Part shown: positions 7,605-14,859 of the stretch, piece by piece | How positions within the stretch are numbered: the stretch's first letter is position 1 | Layout of the letters: each line of letters starts with the position of its first letter | DNA from: Nitratifractor sp. | GTDB lineage: Bacteria > Campylobacterota > Campylobacteria > Campylobacterales > Sulfurovaceae | NCBI GenBank assembly: GCA_015485845.1 | Contig: WFSU01000027.1 | Coordinates: forward strand, 1 to 17,399 | Direction: 5' to 3' | DNA: 17,399 nucleotides | Position numbers and translations under genes: made by a program | The notes under the pieces: generated by a model | Told to the model about the DNA's origin: nothing | The model's input: only the letters and a program-made list of their open reading frames with translations | Databases searched by the model: none

Positions 7605-9293
7605 CTACTCCTGCACGATCGGAGTGCGGATGTGGGTCGGCTGCCCGCGTTTGATGGTTTTGAACACATGGCTCATCGGCGCGACATTGGCATCACGGCC
7701 GTAGATGAAGCTCTGCTCACCCACCATGACTTTGTACCCTTTGTCGAGTCCAAGCGCCCGTTTTTTAGATGGCAAGAGCAGGAGACTGATGTCGTCGTGA
7801 AGCCGGGAGATCATCCCTGTCTTGAGCGTACCGTTGGCGTCAAAAAATGTCCGCTGCACCTCATCGTTGTCGCGGAATTCATTCCCAGAGTGATTCTGAC
7901 GGAGGTAGAAGCTGTATTCGTAGACATGAGGATGTCCCAGGTAAGAGGCTTTGGGCTCATGAACTCCCTTGAGCCCTTTTTGGCTCCAGTGGTTCCAGCC
8001 ATACTCGACACCGTGAGGGTCAGTACCCTCCAGTTTACGGGGGAAGGCATAGGTACTGTCGGTGGTCGCACCTACACCGGCATGGCATCCCATGCAATTG
8101 ATCGTCTCTTCGTGCGTCTGGGGGCGCAGCACCCCTTGTTTGTCTTCGATGAAGCCTTGATAGACCCAGCCCGTACCGGTCTGAAGCCCCTCTTCGTAGT
8201 TGCCCTGCCATATCTCTGCCTGGGTCTGGCTCTGCTGGTTCACTTCCGATTCCCACAATTCGCTTTTGGCACCACGATCCAAATCGCTGTAGGTCTGCCA
8301 CTCTGTTTTGCGGGCATAGCGCAGTTCTTTCATCCGTGCCGCCATCGTGACCGATCCGGTATGATCGTCCCAATCGAGGTAGCGTACCGAATGGAGAAAC
8401 TCCGTCCCCTCCGGATACAACCCGCCCGCCAAATGGATCTGTCCCCGCTGCAATGCTGCTTTGGCCTGCCCCACATACGACATATTGCGGAAGAAGTTTT
8501 TGTCCGAAAAGACAATCCGTTTGGCACGATCCAATTGACCGTTTTGGTTCAGATCCACTCCGTACTGTGCTTCGTCGATCGCATGCGACAGAGGGATGGT
8601 CTTTTGCTTGACCACCGCTTCGACGATGGAGAGGTTCAGCGCATAGGTTTCTGTGTCGAAGTGTCCGTCCATCGTCGCGCCGAACAGCTTCGGCAATCGG
8701 ATCAGTACATCATCCGTCGAGCCGTTGGTCGGCCAGAAGGTTCCCAAAAACGGGTAGTAACGGAAGGCTCTCCAGCCGGTCAGTGCCCCTTGGGGATCGT
8801 AATCAAACCCCTGCGCATCAAAATGGTAATAGCAGTCAGGCCGATACCCTCGCCAGTCTTTGGGGAGCATGGACGCCAGAGCAATGCTCCCGTCGTCTTT
8901 GAAATAGTTGGAGCCGCGTACGTATTTCAGGATCGCCGCATCGGAGATCTCGGCGACGGCAGCCCGACGGTCTTTGAAGAGATTGGTGTAGGGGTTTTTG
9001 AGGATTTCCATGGGGAAGTTGTATTCCAGCTGCAAATCGCTGTCGTTGGTGTAGTTGGGCGTTTTTCCTTTGGTGTGGCAGCTGTAGCACGGGTTGAAGG
9101 TGCGATGCGTTTGGTTGTCCTCGACCTGAGTGTAGCACATCGAGGTGATGTAGGCGGCTCGCTCATTGTCGATCCGTTGGTAGTGGATGTGATTGGCGCG
9201 TTCCAAGCTCTGGATATACTCCGCTTTGGTCGGGGAGGCATATGCAGAACTCACTAGCAGCAGGCTGACAAGACTCAAAGGTATTCGTTTCAT
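7605..9293 (-). CDS. Exported di-haem c-type cytochrome, co-transcribed with phoX
   Basis: Protein of 562 aa. A signal peptide (MKRIPLSLVSLLLVSSAYA, cleavage near residue 19) leads to two haem c sites, CYSCH (69-73) and CMGCH (400-404). It is therefore a periplasmic or surface electron carrier, or a haem enzyme. Between them, DLNQNGQLD (247-255) resembles an EF-hand/dockerin-type calcium loop. Tyr, Trp and His residues are frequent (for example GYRPDCYYHFD and YGWNHW), and extra cysteines (Cys53, Cys154) are present. The start at 9293 is chosen for its signal peptide and the upstream CAGGAGCC; the same frame runs open further upstream only as phoX shadow. The phoX stop is 55 bp upstream and no promoter is evident between, so it should share the phoX Pho box. 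I cannot name the family. Confidence 0.85.
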   Translation of the reverse strand: MKRIPLSLVSLLLVSSAYASPTKAEYIQSLERANHIHYQRIDNERAAYITSMCYTQVEDNQTHRTFNPCYSCHTKGKTPNYTNDSDLQLEYNFPMEILKNPYTNLFKDRRAAVAEISDAAILKYVRGSNYFKDDGSIALASMLPKDWRGYRPDCYYHFDAQGFDYDPQGALTGWRAFRYYPFLGTFWPTNGSTDDVLIRLPKLFGATMDGHFDTETYALNLSIVEAVVKQKTIPLSHAIDEAQYGVDLNQNGQLDRAKRIVFSDKNFFRNMSYVGQAKAALQRGQIHLAGGLYPEGTEFLHSVRYLDWDDHTGSVTMAARMKELRYARKTEWQTYSDLDRGAKSELWESEVNQQSQTQAEIWQGNYEEGLQTGTGWVYQGFIEDKQGVLRPQTHEETINCMGCHAGVGATTDSTYAFPRKLEGTDPHGVEYGWNHWSQKGLKGVHEPKASYLGHPHVYEYSFYLRQNHSGNEFRDNDEVQRTFFDANGTLKTGMISRLHDDISLLLLPSKKRALGLDKGYKVMVGEQSFIYGRDANVAPMSHVFKTIKRGQPTHIRTPIVQE

Positions 9294-9348
9294 TGTAGGC
9301 TCCTGTGAATTCCATATTGAGGCCACATCCGGGGATGCGACCCGAATG

Positions 9349-11214
9349 TTACTTGATGACGCTGGCAGGGATGCCGTCGATGTAGCCGATGAAGGCTTTG
9401 AGTTGATCGGGGGTTGCGTTTTCGAGGAGGGCACTGTTGGGCTTGCTCCCGTCTGCGGCTTTGGGGTTGTCTTTGAACGGATGCTGGGCATCGACGAACA
9501 ACACACCCTTGTCGCTGACGATCCCTTTCTCCAGGCCGGTCACTTCAGCACCGATGGGGAGGGAGGCGATGCGGGTCATTTGGTGGGTTTTGACATTGTA
9601 CGCCCAGAGCATGTTGTTGACATGATAGGTGGTGTCTTCACCGATGAGGAGGATATCGTGTCCGAGGAACTTGATGTTGTCCGGGTTGGCGATGCCCTCA
9701 GGATCACAGGCCCACTGATCGGCGTTGGCTTCACCCTTTTTCAGAGGATGACCGACGACCAAGGCTTTCATTGATGTGGCATTGTAGCTCTCATCGAGGG
9801 GCAATGCGTACACGCCGCCACATTTGTTTTTGTGGACACGGATGTCGTTGGTGGACTCTTCACCTTTGTAGTTGTCTTCCATGCTTTTCTTGATTTGGCT
9901 CATGGCGATGTAGAGGACGTTGTTCTCAGGGTCGTATGTCAAGCCCTCTTCTTTTCTGAACTCAATGGTGGCATTGTTGTACGCGGCATATTTGCGCGTT
10001 TCGAGGAAGGCTGCTTCTTTGGCTTTGTCTGGGTGGAGGCGCAGACATTCGGCTTTGCTGTCTTCGTTGATTTTTCGGAATCCGGCTTCGCAGGCACCTT
10101 TATCATCCGGCTTGGCGATGTCAAACATATCGGTCAACTTCGGCTTGCGCTCCACCATCGCTTTGATCTCGCTGTCTTTGGCGTGTCCCAGGGGGATCCA
10201 GCCGAGCTTGAACTCTCCGCCGTTTTTGTCCGAGACTTGAAGAAGTTTGGCGGCATAGAGCGTCCCTTCCCATTCCGAAGTAAACTGTGCAATCTTTTTG
10301 TCAGATACAAACTTGTAAAAGCCTTTGAAAGTACCATCATCAGACATATAGACGGTTTTGCCATCGGGCATCATTTTGGCCAATTCAGGGGTATATCTCC
10401 CGGTGACGTAGTGCTTGGAGGATTGGGTGGAACCATCAGCCTGAGGAGCCACTTCGACAATATGTCCATAGTTGTAGAGAGAGAAGTGCTCTCCGTTGTA
10501 TCCATTGTTTTTGTCGATCTTGTCATCGTGCAGGTATTTGGCCATCCCATCGACATACGAGCAGAAGTAATTGAACTTTCCGGCGGCGTCGTTACCGTTG
10601 CCATCAAGAGCACACTCAGCATAGAACGGGGAGTTTTTGTCGGCATAACGGCTGTTGAGAGAATAATCTTCTTCACCGCCGAGGTGGGAGCCATATGCCG
10701 TACGGGAGCTAGCACAGTTGATGATCGTTCCGCCCATGGCCGAGAGATCGACCGGATGGGTATTGACGGCTTTGACGGTACCGTTATCAACGGTGAGTTC
10801 GGTATCGTACAGTTCACCCGGGCGCTCTTCCATGTGGGTTACGAGGTAGGTTTTGCCCTCCACATTGATCAGTGAGTTCCCATCGGGGCCGTCGGAGATA
10901 TCCTGAGAGCCGTCTTTTTTCAAGATGGGCTTCCCGTCTTTGTCGGTCATCAAACCGATCGTACCTCCGCCGATCTTATCGCCGAGCTTGGCCAAAACCT
11001 TGTAGCCAAGATCATATGCCTTGGTGCTCCCGTCCGCATAGGTAACGGTAAGCTTGGGTGAGACGCGCATCACCTTTTTCTCAGCATCATTGGCCGCGAC
11101 GGAGACCGGGGCGAAATCCACTCCGGTTATTTTTTTGACGCCGGCATCGGCGTGGGCTACCGACATAAGTCCTACGAGAGCTGCCGCAGCAGTCAGAGAG
11201 ATCGATCGTTTCAT
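9349..11214 (-). CDS. phoX: PhoX-family alkaline phosphatase (DUF839)
   Basis: Exported phosphatase of 621 aa that would release phosphate from phosphomonoesters outside the cytoplasm. PhoX enzymes use an Fe/Ca centre held by acidic residues and one cysteine. The matching region is NCASSRTAYGSHLGGEED (Cys167, Glu181, Glu182), a variant of the usual CxxxxTPWGTxLxxEE. Other PhoX-like stretches are EEGLTYDPENNVLYIAMS, CGGVYALPLD, CDPEGIANPDN and VLFVDAQHP. The N-terminus (MKRSISLTAAAALVGLMSVA, then HADA) is a Sec-type signal with no twin arginine, unlike the Tat-exported PhoX of Campylobacter jejuni and Pseudomonas. AAAAGGATGG precedes the start. The gene sits behind a four-copy Pho box. The family call is secure; the active-site residues are inferred by motif position. 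Confidence 0.88.
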   Translation of the reverse strand: MKRSISLTAAAALVGLMSVAHADAGVKKITGVDFAPVSVAANDAEKKVMRVSPKLTVTYADGSTKAYDLGYKVLAKLGDKIGGGTIGLMTDKDGKPILKKDGSQDISDGPDGNSLINVEGKTYLVTHMEERPGELYDTELTVDNGTVKAVNTHPVDLSAMGGTIINCASSRTAYGSHLGGEEDYSLNSRYADKNSPFYAECALDGNGNDAAGKFNYFCSYVDGMAKYLHDDKIDKNNGYNGEHFSLYNYGHIVEVAPQADGSTQSSKHYVTGRYTPELAKMMPDGKTVYMSDDGTFKGFYKFVSDKKIAQFTSEWEGTLYAAKLLQVSDKNGGEFKLGWIPLGHAKDSEIKAMVERKPKLTDMFDIAKPDDKGACEAGFRKINEDSKAECLRLHPDKAKEAAFLETRKYAAYNNATIEFRKEEGLTYDPENNVLYIAMSQIKKSMEDNYKGEESTNDIRVHKNKCGGVYALPLDESYNATSMKALVVGHPLKKGEANADQWACDPEGIANPDNIKFLGHDILLIGEDTTYHVNNMLWAYNVKTHQMTRIASLPIGAEVTGLEKGIVSDKGVLFVDAQHPFKDNPKAADGSKPNSALLENATPDQLKAFIGYIDGIPASVIK

Positions 11215-11250
11215 GTGTGTACCATCCTTTTGAATTTTTAGGTGCGGCTT

Positions 11251-11306
11251 ATTGTAAGAAAATCGGGTAACAGAATGGGTACAGATCGGTTACAGGTTGG
11301 CGACAA
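11251..11306 (-). promoter_or_regulatory. Pho-box promoter of phoX
   Basis: Four minus-strand repeats at exact 11-bp steps: TTGTCGCC (11306-11299), CTGTAACC (11295-11288), CTGTACCC (11284-11277) and CTGTTACC (11273-11266). Nine bases separate the last from TACAAT at 11256-11251, about 37 bp before the phoX start. The array begins only 8 bp after the stop of the LamG/DUF1080-like gene. Confidence 0.85.
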
Positions 11307-11313
11307 AATGAAT

Positions 11314-11952
11314 CTATTTTGAGTGTCCGGGATTGACTTCAAGGTTGTCAAACGATGTCTCAGCATCGCTCTTTGTCCACACACCAATGCCTCCGGATTT
11401 GGGAAGGGCACGATCGGTATGATGCAGAAGCACTTTCCCGTCGAGTGCCCCGGTGAAGCGGTCACCTGACTGCGTGATCGTCATGGTGTGCCACCCCGGA
11501 GCCAGATGCACCGAAGCCGAAGCGATATCGGAGCGGTTGCCACCCAGGACAGTGTAGAGACGGAAATTGTCCTCGAGGGGGTTGAATCGGGCGACATAAT
11601 AGTTGTGCGCATCCTGCACCCGCCACATGATACCGCCCCCCTGATCCATCCGCCCCGTATTGGCACGAAAGGCGACAGTAATATTGCCGTCTTTGAAGGC
11701 GATCCCTTGGGTGAAGTAGCAGTTGAACCCTCCCGGGAACCCCGCAAACCCCTGCGTATTTTTGGTCATGCTGAGCACATGGGTGGGCGAAGGAGCCTGA
11801 GGATCGGCGACAATCGCCCACTCGGAAACCGCCTGCCACGTATAGAGGGAAGGCTTCTCGAAATCGACACGGTAGGTTTGGGCCGAGAGGAGGCCGATGG
11901 ACGCGATACACGCGCCAAAAATATGGGTTGCTTGTCGTAACGGATGGTTCAT
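11314..11952 (-). CDS. Secreted concanavalin A-like (LamG/DUF1080-type) protein
   Basis: Protein of 212 aa with a signal peptide (MNHPLRQATHIFGACIASIG then LLSAQT, cleavage near residue 25). The body looks like the jelly-roll fold of DUF1080/LamG proteins, which usually bind or cleave glycans. Recognisable stretches are GGGIMWRVQDAHNYYVARFNP, LYTVLGGNR, GWHTMTITQSGDRFTGALDG and GGIGVWTKSDAETSFDNLEV. The start at 11952 has AAGGAG five bases upstream. The frame is open beyond it, but those residues are shadow sequence. A TATAAT at 11983-11978 is a likely -10. It precedes phoX on the same strand, but no 11-bp Pho repeat lies ahead of it, so Pho control is not shown. No C-terminal anchor or PEP-CTERM-like sorting tail is present. 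Enzyme activity cannot be inferred. Confidence 0.78.
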   Translation of the reverse strand: MNHPLRQATHIFGACIASIGLLSAQTYRVDFEKPSLYTWQAVSEWAIVADPQAPSPTHVLSMTKNTQGFAGFPGGFNCYFTQGIAFKDGNITVAFRANTGRMDQGGGIMWRVQDAHNYYVARFNPLEDNFRLYTVLGGNRSDIASASVHLAPGWHTMTITQSGDRFTGALDGKVLLHHTDRALPKSGGIGVWTKSDAETSFDNLEVNPGHSK

Positions 11953-11991
11953 GATCGCTCCTTGTTGCTCAATACCAATTATAGCAGGTTT

Positions 11992-12297
11992 GTTACCGAG
12001 TATTTCATCGATGGCCATTATGCGTTGGATTGTATTGACAGCCACACCTACCGCAAGGCGCTCTCCGAACGGAGAAAAGATGACAAAGCCCCCGCCTCTC
12101 GACGACTCGAAGAGTTGCGTCTGTTGCGCAATTTTCTCGGAGGACTGACCAACCCGCGCATTTATGAACTGTACGAAAAAATCCAAATAGAGACCCTGCC
12201 GTCCGGAACAACCCTTTCTAAGAAAAAACGTAAAAAATTAATTGAGCAAGCAAGCATGGGCGAGTTCGAGAAGAAGATAGCGAAGTACAGAAGGTGA
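11992..12297 (+). pseudogene. Possible 3' fragment of a gene of unknown family
   Basis: An open frame on the plus strand ends at 12297 with a protein-like, strongly basic tail (RLEELRLLRNFLGGLTNPRI, later SGTTLSKKKRKKLIEQ). From about 11992 on, codon choice and helix pattern look genuinely coding. The frame opens at 11941, but its only early ATG (11944) has no Shine-Dalgarno and would overlap the start and promoter of the LamG/DUF1080-like gene on the other strand. I read it as the remaining C-terminal third or so of a gene whose 5' part is gone. A short intact protein from a TTG at 11962 or 11965 is the alternative. I recognise no family. It lies beside the ATPase insertion, which fits a rearranged spot. 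Confidence 0.35.
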
Positions 12298-12329
12298 AGT
12301 GAAAATAAAGCCTATGCCAAATTCATGAT

Positions 12330-12373
12330 TGTATTCCATAAAAATATGCTATAATCAGGAATACAGTCCTGAT
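12330..12373 (+). promoter_or_regulatory. Promoter with two overlapping inverted repeats ahead of the ATPase gene
   Basis: A TATAAT at 12350-12355 lies 31 bp before the ATPase start. TGTATTCC (12330-12337) and GGAATACA (12358-12365) form a perfect 8-bp inverted repeat on either side of it. ATCAGGA (12354-12360) and TCCTGAT (12367-12373) form a second 7-bp inverted repeat over the expected transcription start. The two share bases and cannot both form at once. This is the look of an operator pair, probably for a repressor. The Shine-Dalgarno AAGGAA follows at 12376-12381. Confidence 0.5.
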
Positions 12374-12386
12374 AAAAGGAAATATT

Positions 12387-13679
12387 ATGGAATCCATTCT
12401 CTTAGAAGACAACCCCCATTGGCTCAACAGCAATGTTTACAGTCAGTACATAGCACGGGAAGCATTGGGTAAAGCGTTGCGCTACATGAAGGCACGCGAG
12501 ATTCTCGCGATCATTGGCGGCAGGCGAGTGGGCAAATCAACACTGGCCAAACTCATTATCAATGCACTGCTCAAGACCACGGATGCCAAGCAAATATTTT
12601 TTATTAATCTCGAGAAGCCAGATTTTATACCCTACAAGGATGATCCTGTCTACCTTCAGAAAATTTACGAAGCGTACCTCAAAATGGCAAACCCTGATAC
12701 CAGCAAACCTATCTACCTTTTCCTCGATGAGGTGCAAATCTTTCAACATTGGGAAATCTTCGTCAAGTCCAAATACGAAAACAGCACCATCAAATTTGTC
12801 ATCACTGGATCCAATTCATCACTGCTGACACAGGAGTATGCCACAGCACTGACCGGCAGAGTGATCAAGCTAAAAGTTTTCAGCTTTAATTTTCGAGAAT
12901 TTCTTACGTACAAACAGATCGATTTCAGCTCATCTCTGCAAAAAACACATAATAAAATAGCTATCCAAAGGGCTTTGGATGAGTATCTGGAGTGGGGAGG
13001 ATATTACAGTGTGATATCCAATGACGATGTCCTTGTCAAAAAAGCGTATCTGCGGCAAATTTCTGAAGACATTATCCTCAAGGACATCGTCCCAAGATAC
13101 GGGATCAAAAAATCCATGGCGATTAAAGATCTGTTTTACTACGTTGTCTCCAATGCTGCTGCTATTGTCAACTACGCCAAACTGGCGAGGAAAATAGACA
13201 TAGATCCCAAAATGACCAAGGAGTATCTGGGATATTTTCAAGACAATTTTTTGATAAGCCAAATTGCAAACTTTCATACCAAATTGAGCCAACAGTTGCG
13301 TTCGGCAAAAAAAATCTATCTCAACGATATTGGTTTTTTCAGCCTTGGGATCAATCGGACTCCCAACCAGGGACAACGGATCGAGAATGTCGTTTTTTTA
13401 GCGCTGGCACAGACCCACGAAGAGGATATCACCTATCGTCTTGAAGACCATGAAGTCGATTTCGTCACCCAGGATGCACTATATCAGGTTGCCGCCAACA
13501 TTGACAATCCTGAAACGTGGGAAAGAGAGTTACGCTCTTTGGTGCGCACCAAAACGGACAAAAGAAAAATTCTGATTGTCAAGGATAGGTTTACGCAGGT
13601 AGATACAAAGGAGGTTGAAGTTTTTTCTCTGGCGGAATGGCTTATCGGACTTGACGGATATATCAAAGGATCCCCTTAA
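12387..13679 (+). CDS. AAA-type ATPase with DUF4143 domain (accessory gene)
   Basis: Cytoplasmic protein of 430 aa. The N-terminal half is an AAA_14-type P-loop domain with Walker A GGRRVGKST (44-52), Walker B IYLFLDEVQ (109-117) and a sensor strand VITGSNSSLL (138-147). The C-terminal half (about 200-380) matches the DUF4143 region that usually follows it (ISEDIILKDIVPRYGI, LARKIDIDPKMTKEYLGYFQ, KIYLNDIGF and a nuclease-like ENVVFLALAQ). Such ATPases are common, patchily distributed and of unproven function; some workers link them to mobile or toxin-like loci. It is the only plus-strand gene inside the Pho island and is visibly richer in A/T than its neighbours, which suggests later acquisition. 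It converges on pstS. Confidence 0.85.
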   Translation: MESILLEDNPHWLNSNVYSQYIAREALGKALRYMKAREILAIIGGRRVGKSTLAKLIINALLKTTDAKQIFFINLEKPDFIPYKDDPVYLQKIYEAYLKMANPDTSKPIYLFLDEVQIFQHWEIFVKSKYENSTIKFVITGSNSSLLTQEYATALTGRVIKLKVFSFNFREFLTYKQIDFSSSLQKTHNKIAIQRALDEYLEWGGYYSVISNDDVLVKKAYLRQISEDIILKDIVPRYGIKKSMAIKDLFYYVVSNAAAIVNYAKLARKIDIDPKMTKEYLGYFQDNFLISQIANFHTKLSQQLRSAKKIYLNDIGFFSLGINRTPNQGQRIENVVFLALAQTHEEDITYRLEDHEVDFVTQDALYQVAANIDNPETWERELRSLVRTKTDKRKILIVKDRFTQVDTKEVEVFSLAEWLIGLDGYIKGSP

Positions 13680-13682
13680 CGC

Positions 13683-13725
13683 AAAAAACCCCACCGCTCC
13701 CCGCACAAGACGGGAAGCGACGGGG
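13683..13725 (-). terminator. Rho-independent terminator of pstS
   Basis: Read on the minus strand, CCCCGTCGCTTCCCG (13725-13711) pairs with CGGGGAGCGGTGGGG (13703-13689) over 15 bp, including three G-U wobbles. The loop is 7 nt, and six T residues (13688-13683) follow. On the plus strand those wobbles become mismatches, so the structure is built for the pstS transcript. It ends 38 bp after the pstS stop and just past the convergent ATPase stop. Confidence 0.88.
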
Positions 13726-13763
13726 CTTGAAGGAGGTGGAGAAAGAATGATCGAAGCTGAGGC

Positions 13764-14768
13764 TTACTTGATGCCTTTAGCTTCCCAGTATTTGCGGATA
13801 GCGTCTTTGGTCTCTTTGGGCAGAGGCACGTATCCGAGATCGGCAGCGGCTTTGTCACCGTTTGTGTAAGCCCAGTCGAAGAAGGCAGTGACTTTTTTGT
13901 CCATCTCTGCTTTTTCATTGGGGACGAGGATGAAAGTTGCTGCTACGATAGGATAGCTGGTCGCACCGGCAGGGTCACCGATCACCGCGTAGAAGTCTTT
14001 GTCAGCTGTCCATGAAGCGTACTTGGCTGCATCCTGGAAAGAAGGAACGGTGGGGTTGATCATGTGACCCTCTTTGTTCTCAACTTGAGCAGCAGGGAGG
14101 TTACTGGAGAGCTTGTACGAGTACTCGATGTAGCCGATAGAGTTTTTGATCTGCTTGATGTTGGCGGTGACACCGGAGTTGGATTTACCGGCAACCACTT
14201 TGGGCGCAGCCCACTCAGGTTTTTTGCTCACTTTGAACTCGGGATTGAGTTTGTTGAGGAAGTAGGTGAAGTTAAATGTTGTACCGGATTTGTCAGCACG
14301 GACACAGATGGTGATCGGTGCGTGGGGCAATTTGAGACCGGCATTGTCTTTGGCGATGATGGCATCATCCCAGTGGGTGGCTTTGCCACTGAAGATCGCT
14401 GCGATAGCCGCGCGGCTCAACTTAAGCTCACCGTCTTTGACACCGTCGATGTTGTACGCCAATACAATCGAGCCGACAACCGCCGGGAACATGTGGAGCT
14501 TATGCTTGGCGAGTGTTTTGGGCTTGAGCGGCTTGTCCGAACCGGCGAAATCAACCATACGCTTCTCGATTGACTTGATCCCGTCACCCGAACCGGTCGG
14601 AGTGTAGTTGACCTGAACGCCGGTGGCTTTGTTGTACGCCGCTGTCCAGGCTTTGTAAACCGGTGCGGGGAAAGAGGCTCCGCGCCCTTTGAGCGCTTCT
14701 GCCGAGAGGATAGAAGTGGTAGCAACCGAAAGAGCGATCGCTGCAACTGCAATGTGTTTGAGTGTCAT
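13764..14768 (-). CDS. pstS: Periplasmic phosphate-binding protein PstS
   Basis: Substrate-binding protein of the PstSCAB importer, 334 aa with a signal peptide cleaved near residue 23 (ILSAEA). Phosphate-contact segments are all visible: GASFPAPVY, PTGSGDGIKSI, DFAGSDKPL, RADKSGTTFNFTYFL and NSIGYIEYSY. There is no lipobox cysteine, so it is free in the periplasm. TAGGAGA precedes the ATG. It is transcribed alone, from a four-copy Pho box to a strong terminator, and lies about 8.3 kb from pstCAB. Separate expression would allow the high PstS to transporter ratio this system needs. Confidence 0.96.
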   Translation of the reverse strand: MTLKHIAVAAIALSVATTSILSAEALKGRGASFPAPVYKAWTAAYNKATGVQVNYTPTGSGDGIKSIEKRMVDFAGSDKPLKPKTLAKHKLHMFPAVVGSIVLAYNIDGVKDGELKLSRAAIAAIFSGKATHWDDAIIAKDNAGLKLPHAPITICVRADKSGTTFNFTYFLNKLNPEFKVSKKPEWAAPKVVAGKSNSGVTANIKQIKNSIGYIEYSYKLSSNLPAAQVENKEGHMINPTVPSFQDAAKYASWTADKDFYAVIGDPAGATSYPIVAATFILVPNEKAEMDKKVTAFFDWAYTNGDKAAADLGYVPLPKETKDAIRKYWEAKGIK

Positions 14769-14798
14769 GAGTGTCTCCTAAAATGAATTTACGACCGC

Positions 14799-14854
14799 AT
14801 TGTAGGAGAAGGGGGTTACAGAATGGTTACAGGGTGATTACAAAATGGAAACAG
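14799..14854 (-). promoter_or_regulatory. Pho-box promoter of pstS
   Basis: Four minus-strand repeats at exact 11-bp steps: CTGTTTCC (14854-14847), TTGTAATC (14843-14836), CTGTAACC (14832-14825) and CTGTAACC (14821-14814). Nine bases separate the last from TACAAT (14804-14799), which lies 30 bp ahead of the pstS ATG. The two perfect copies nearest the -10 make this the clearest box of the four. The array starts 5 bp after the stop of the exosortase-like gene. Confidence 0.88.
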
Positions 14855-14859
14855 GAAAT

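Noticed and set aside
7632..9257. Long plus-strand open frame opposite the cytochrome gene
   Set aside because: It mirrors a gene with a signal peptide and two haem motifs on the other strand, has no ribosome site or domain of its own, and is a shadow. The same holds for long frames opposite phoR, olsF, phoX and the F-protein gene.
9294..9506. N-terminal extension of the cytochrome into phoX
   Set aside because: The extension is Ser/Pro/Thr-rich shadow sequence inside phoX. The start at 9293 has a ribosome site and a signal peptide.
11978..11998. Possible Pho box ahead of the LamG/DUF1080-like gene
   Set aside because: Only one weak half-site (TGTTACCG on the plus strand) lies near the TATAAT, at the wrong spacing and without an 11-bp partner.
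12005..12211. Minus-strand open frame of 68 aa opposite the gene fragment
   Set aside because: Cys- and Arg-rich composition with no ribosome site; the opposite strand looks much more protein-like.
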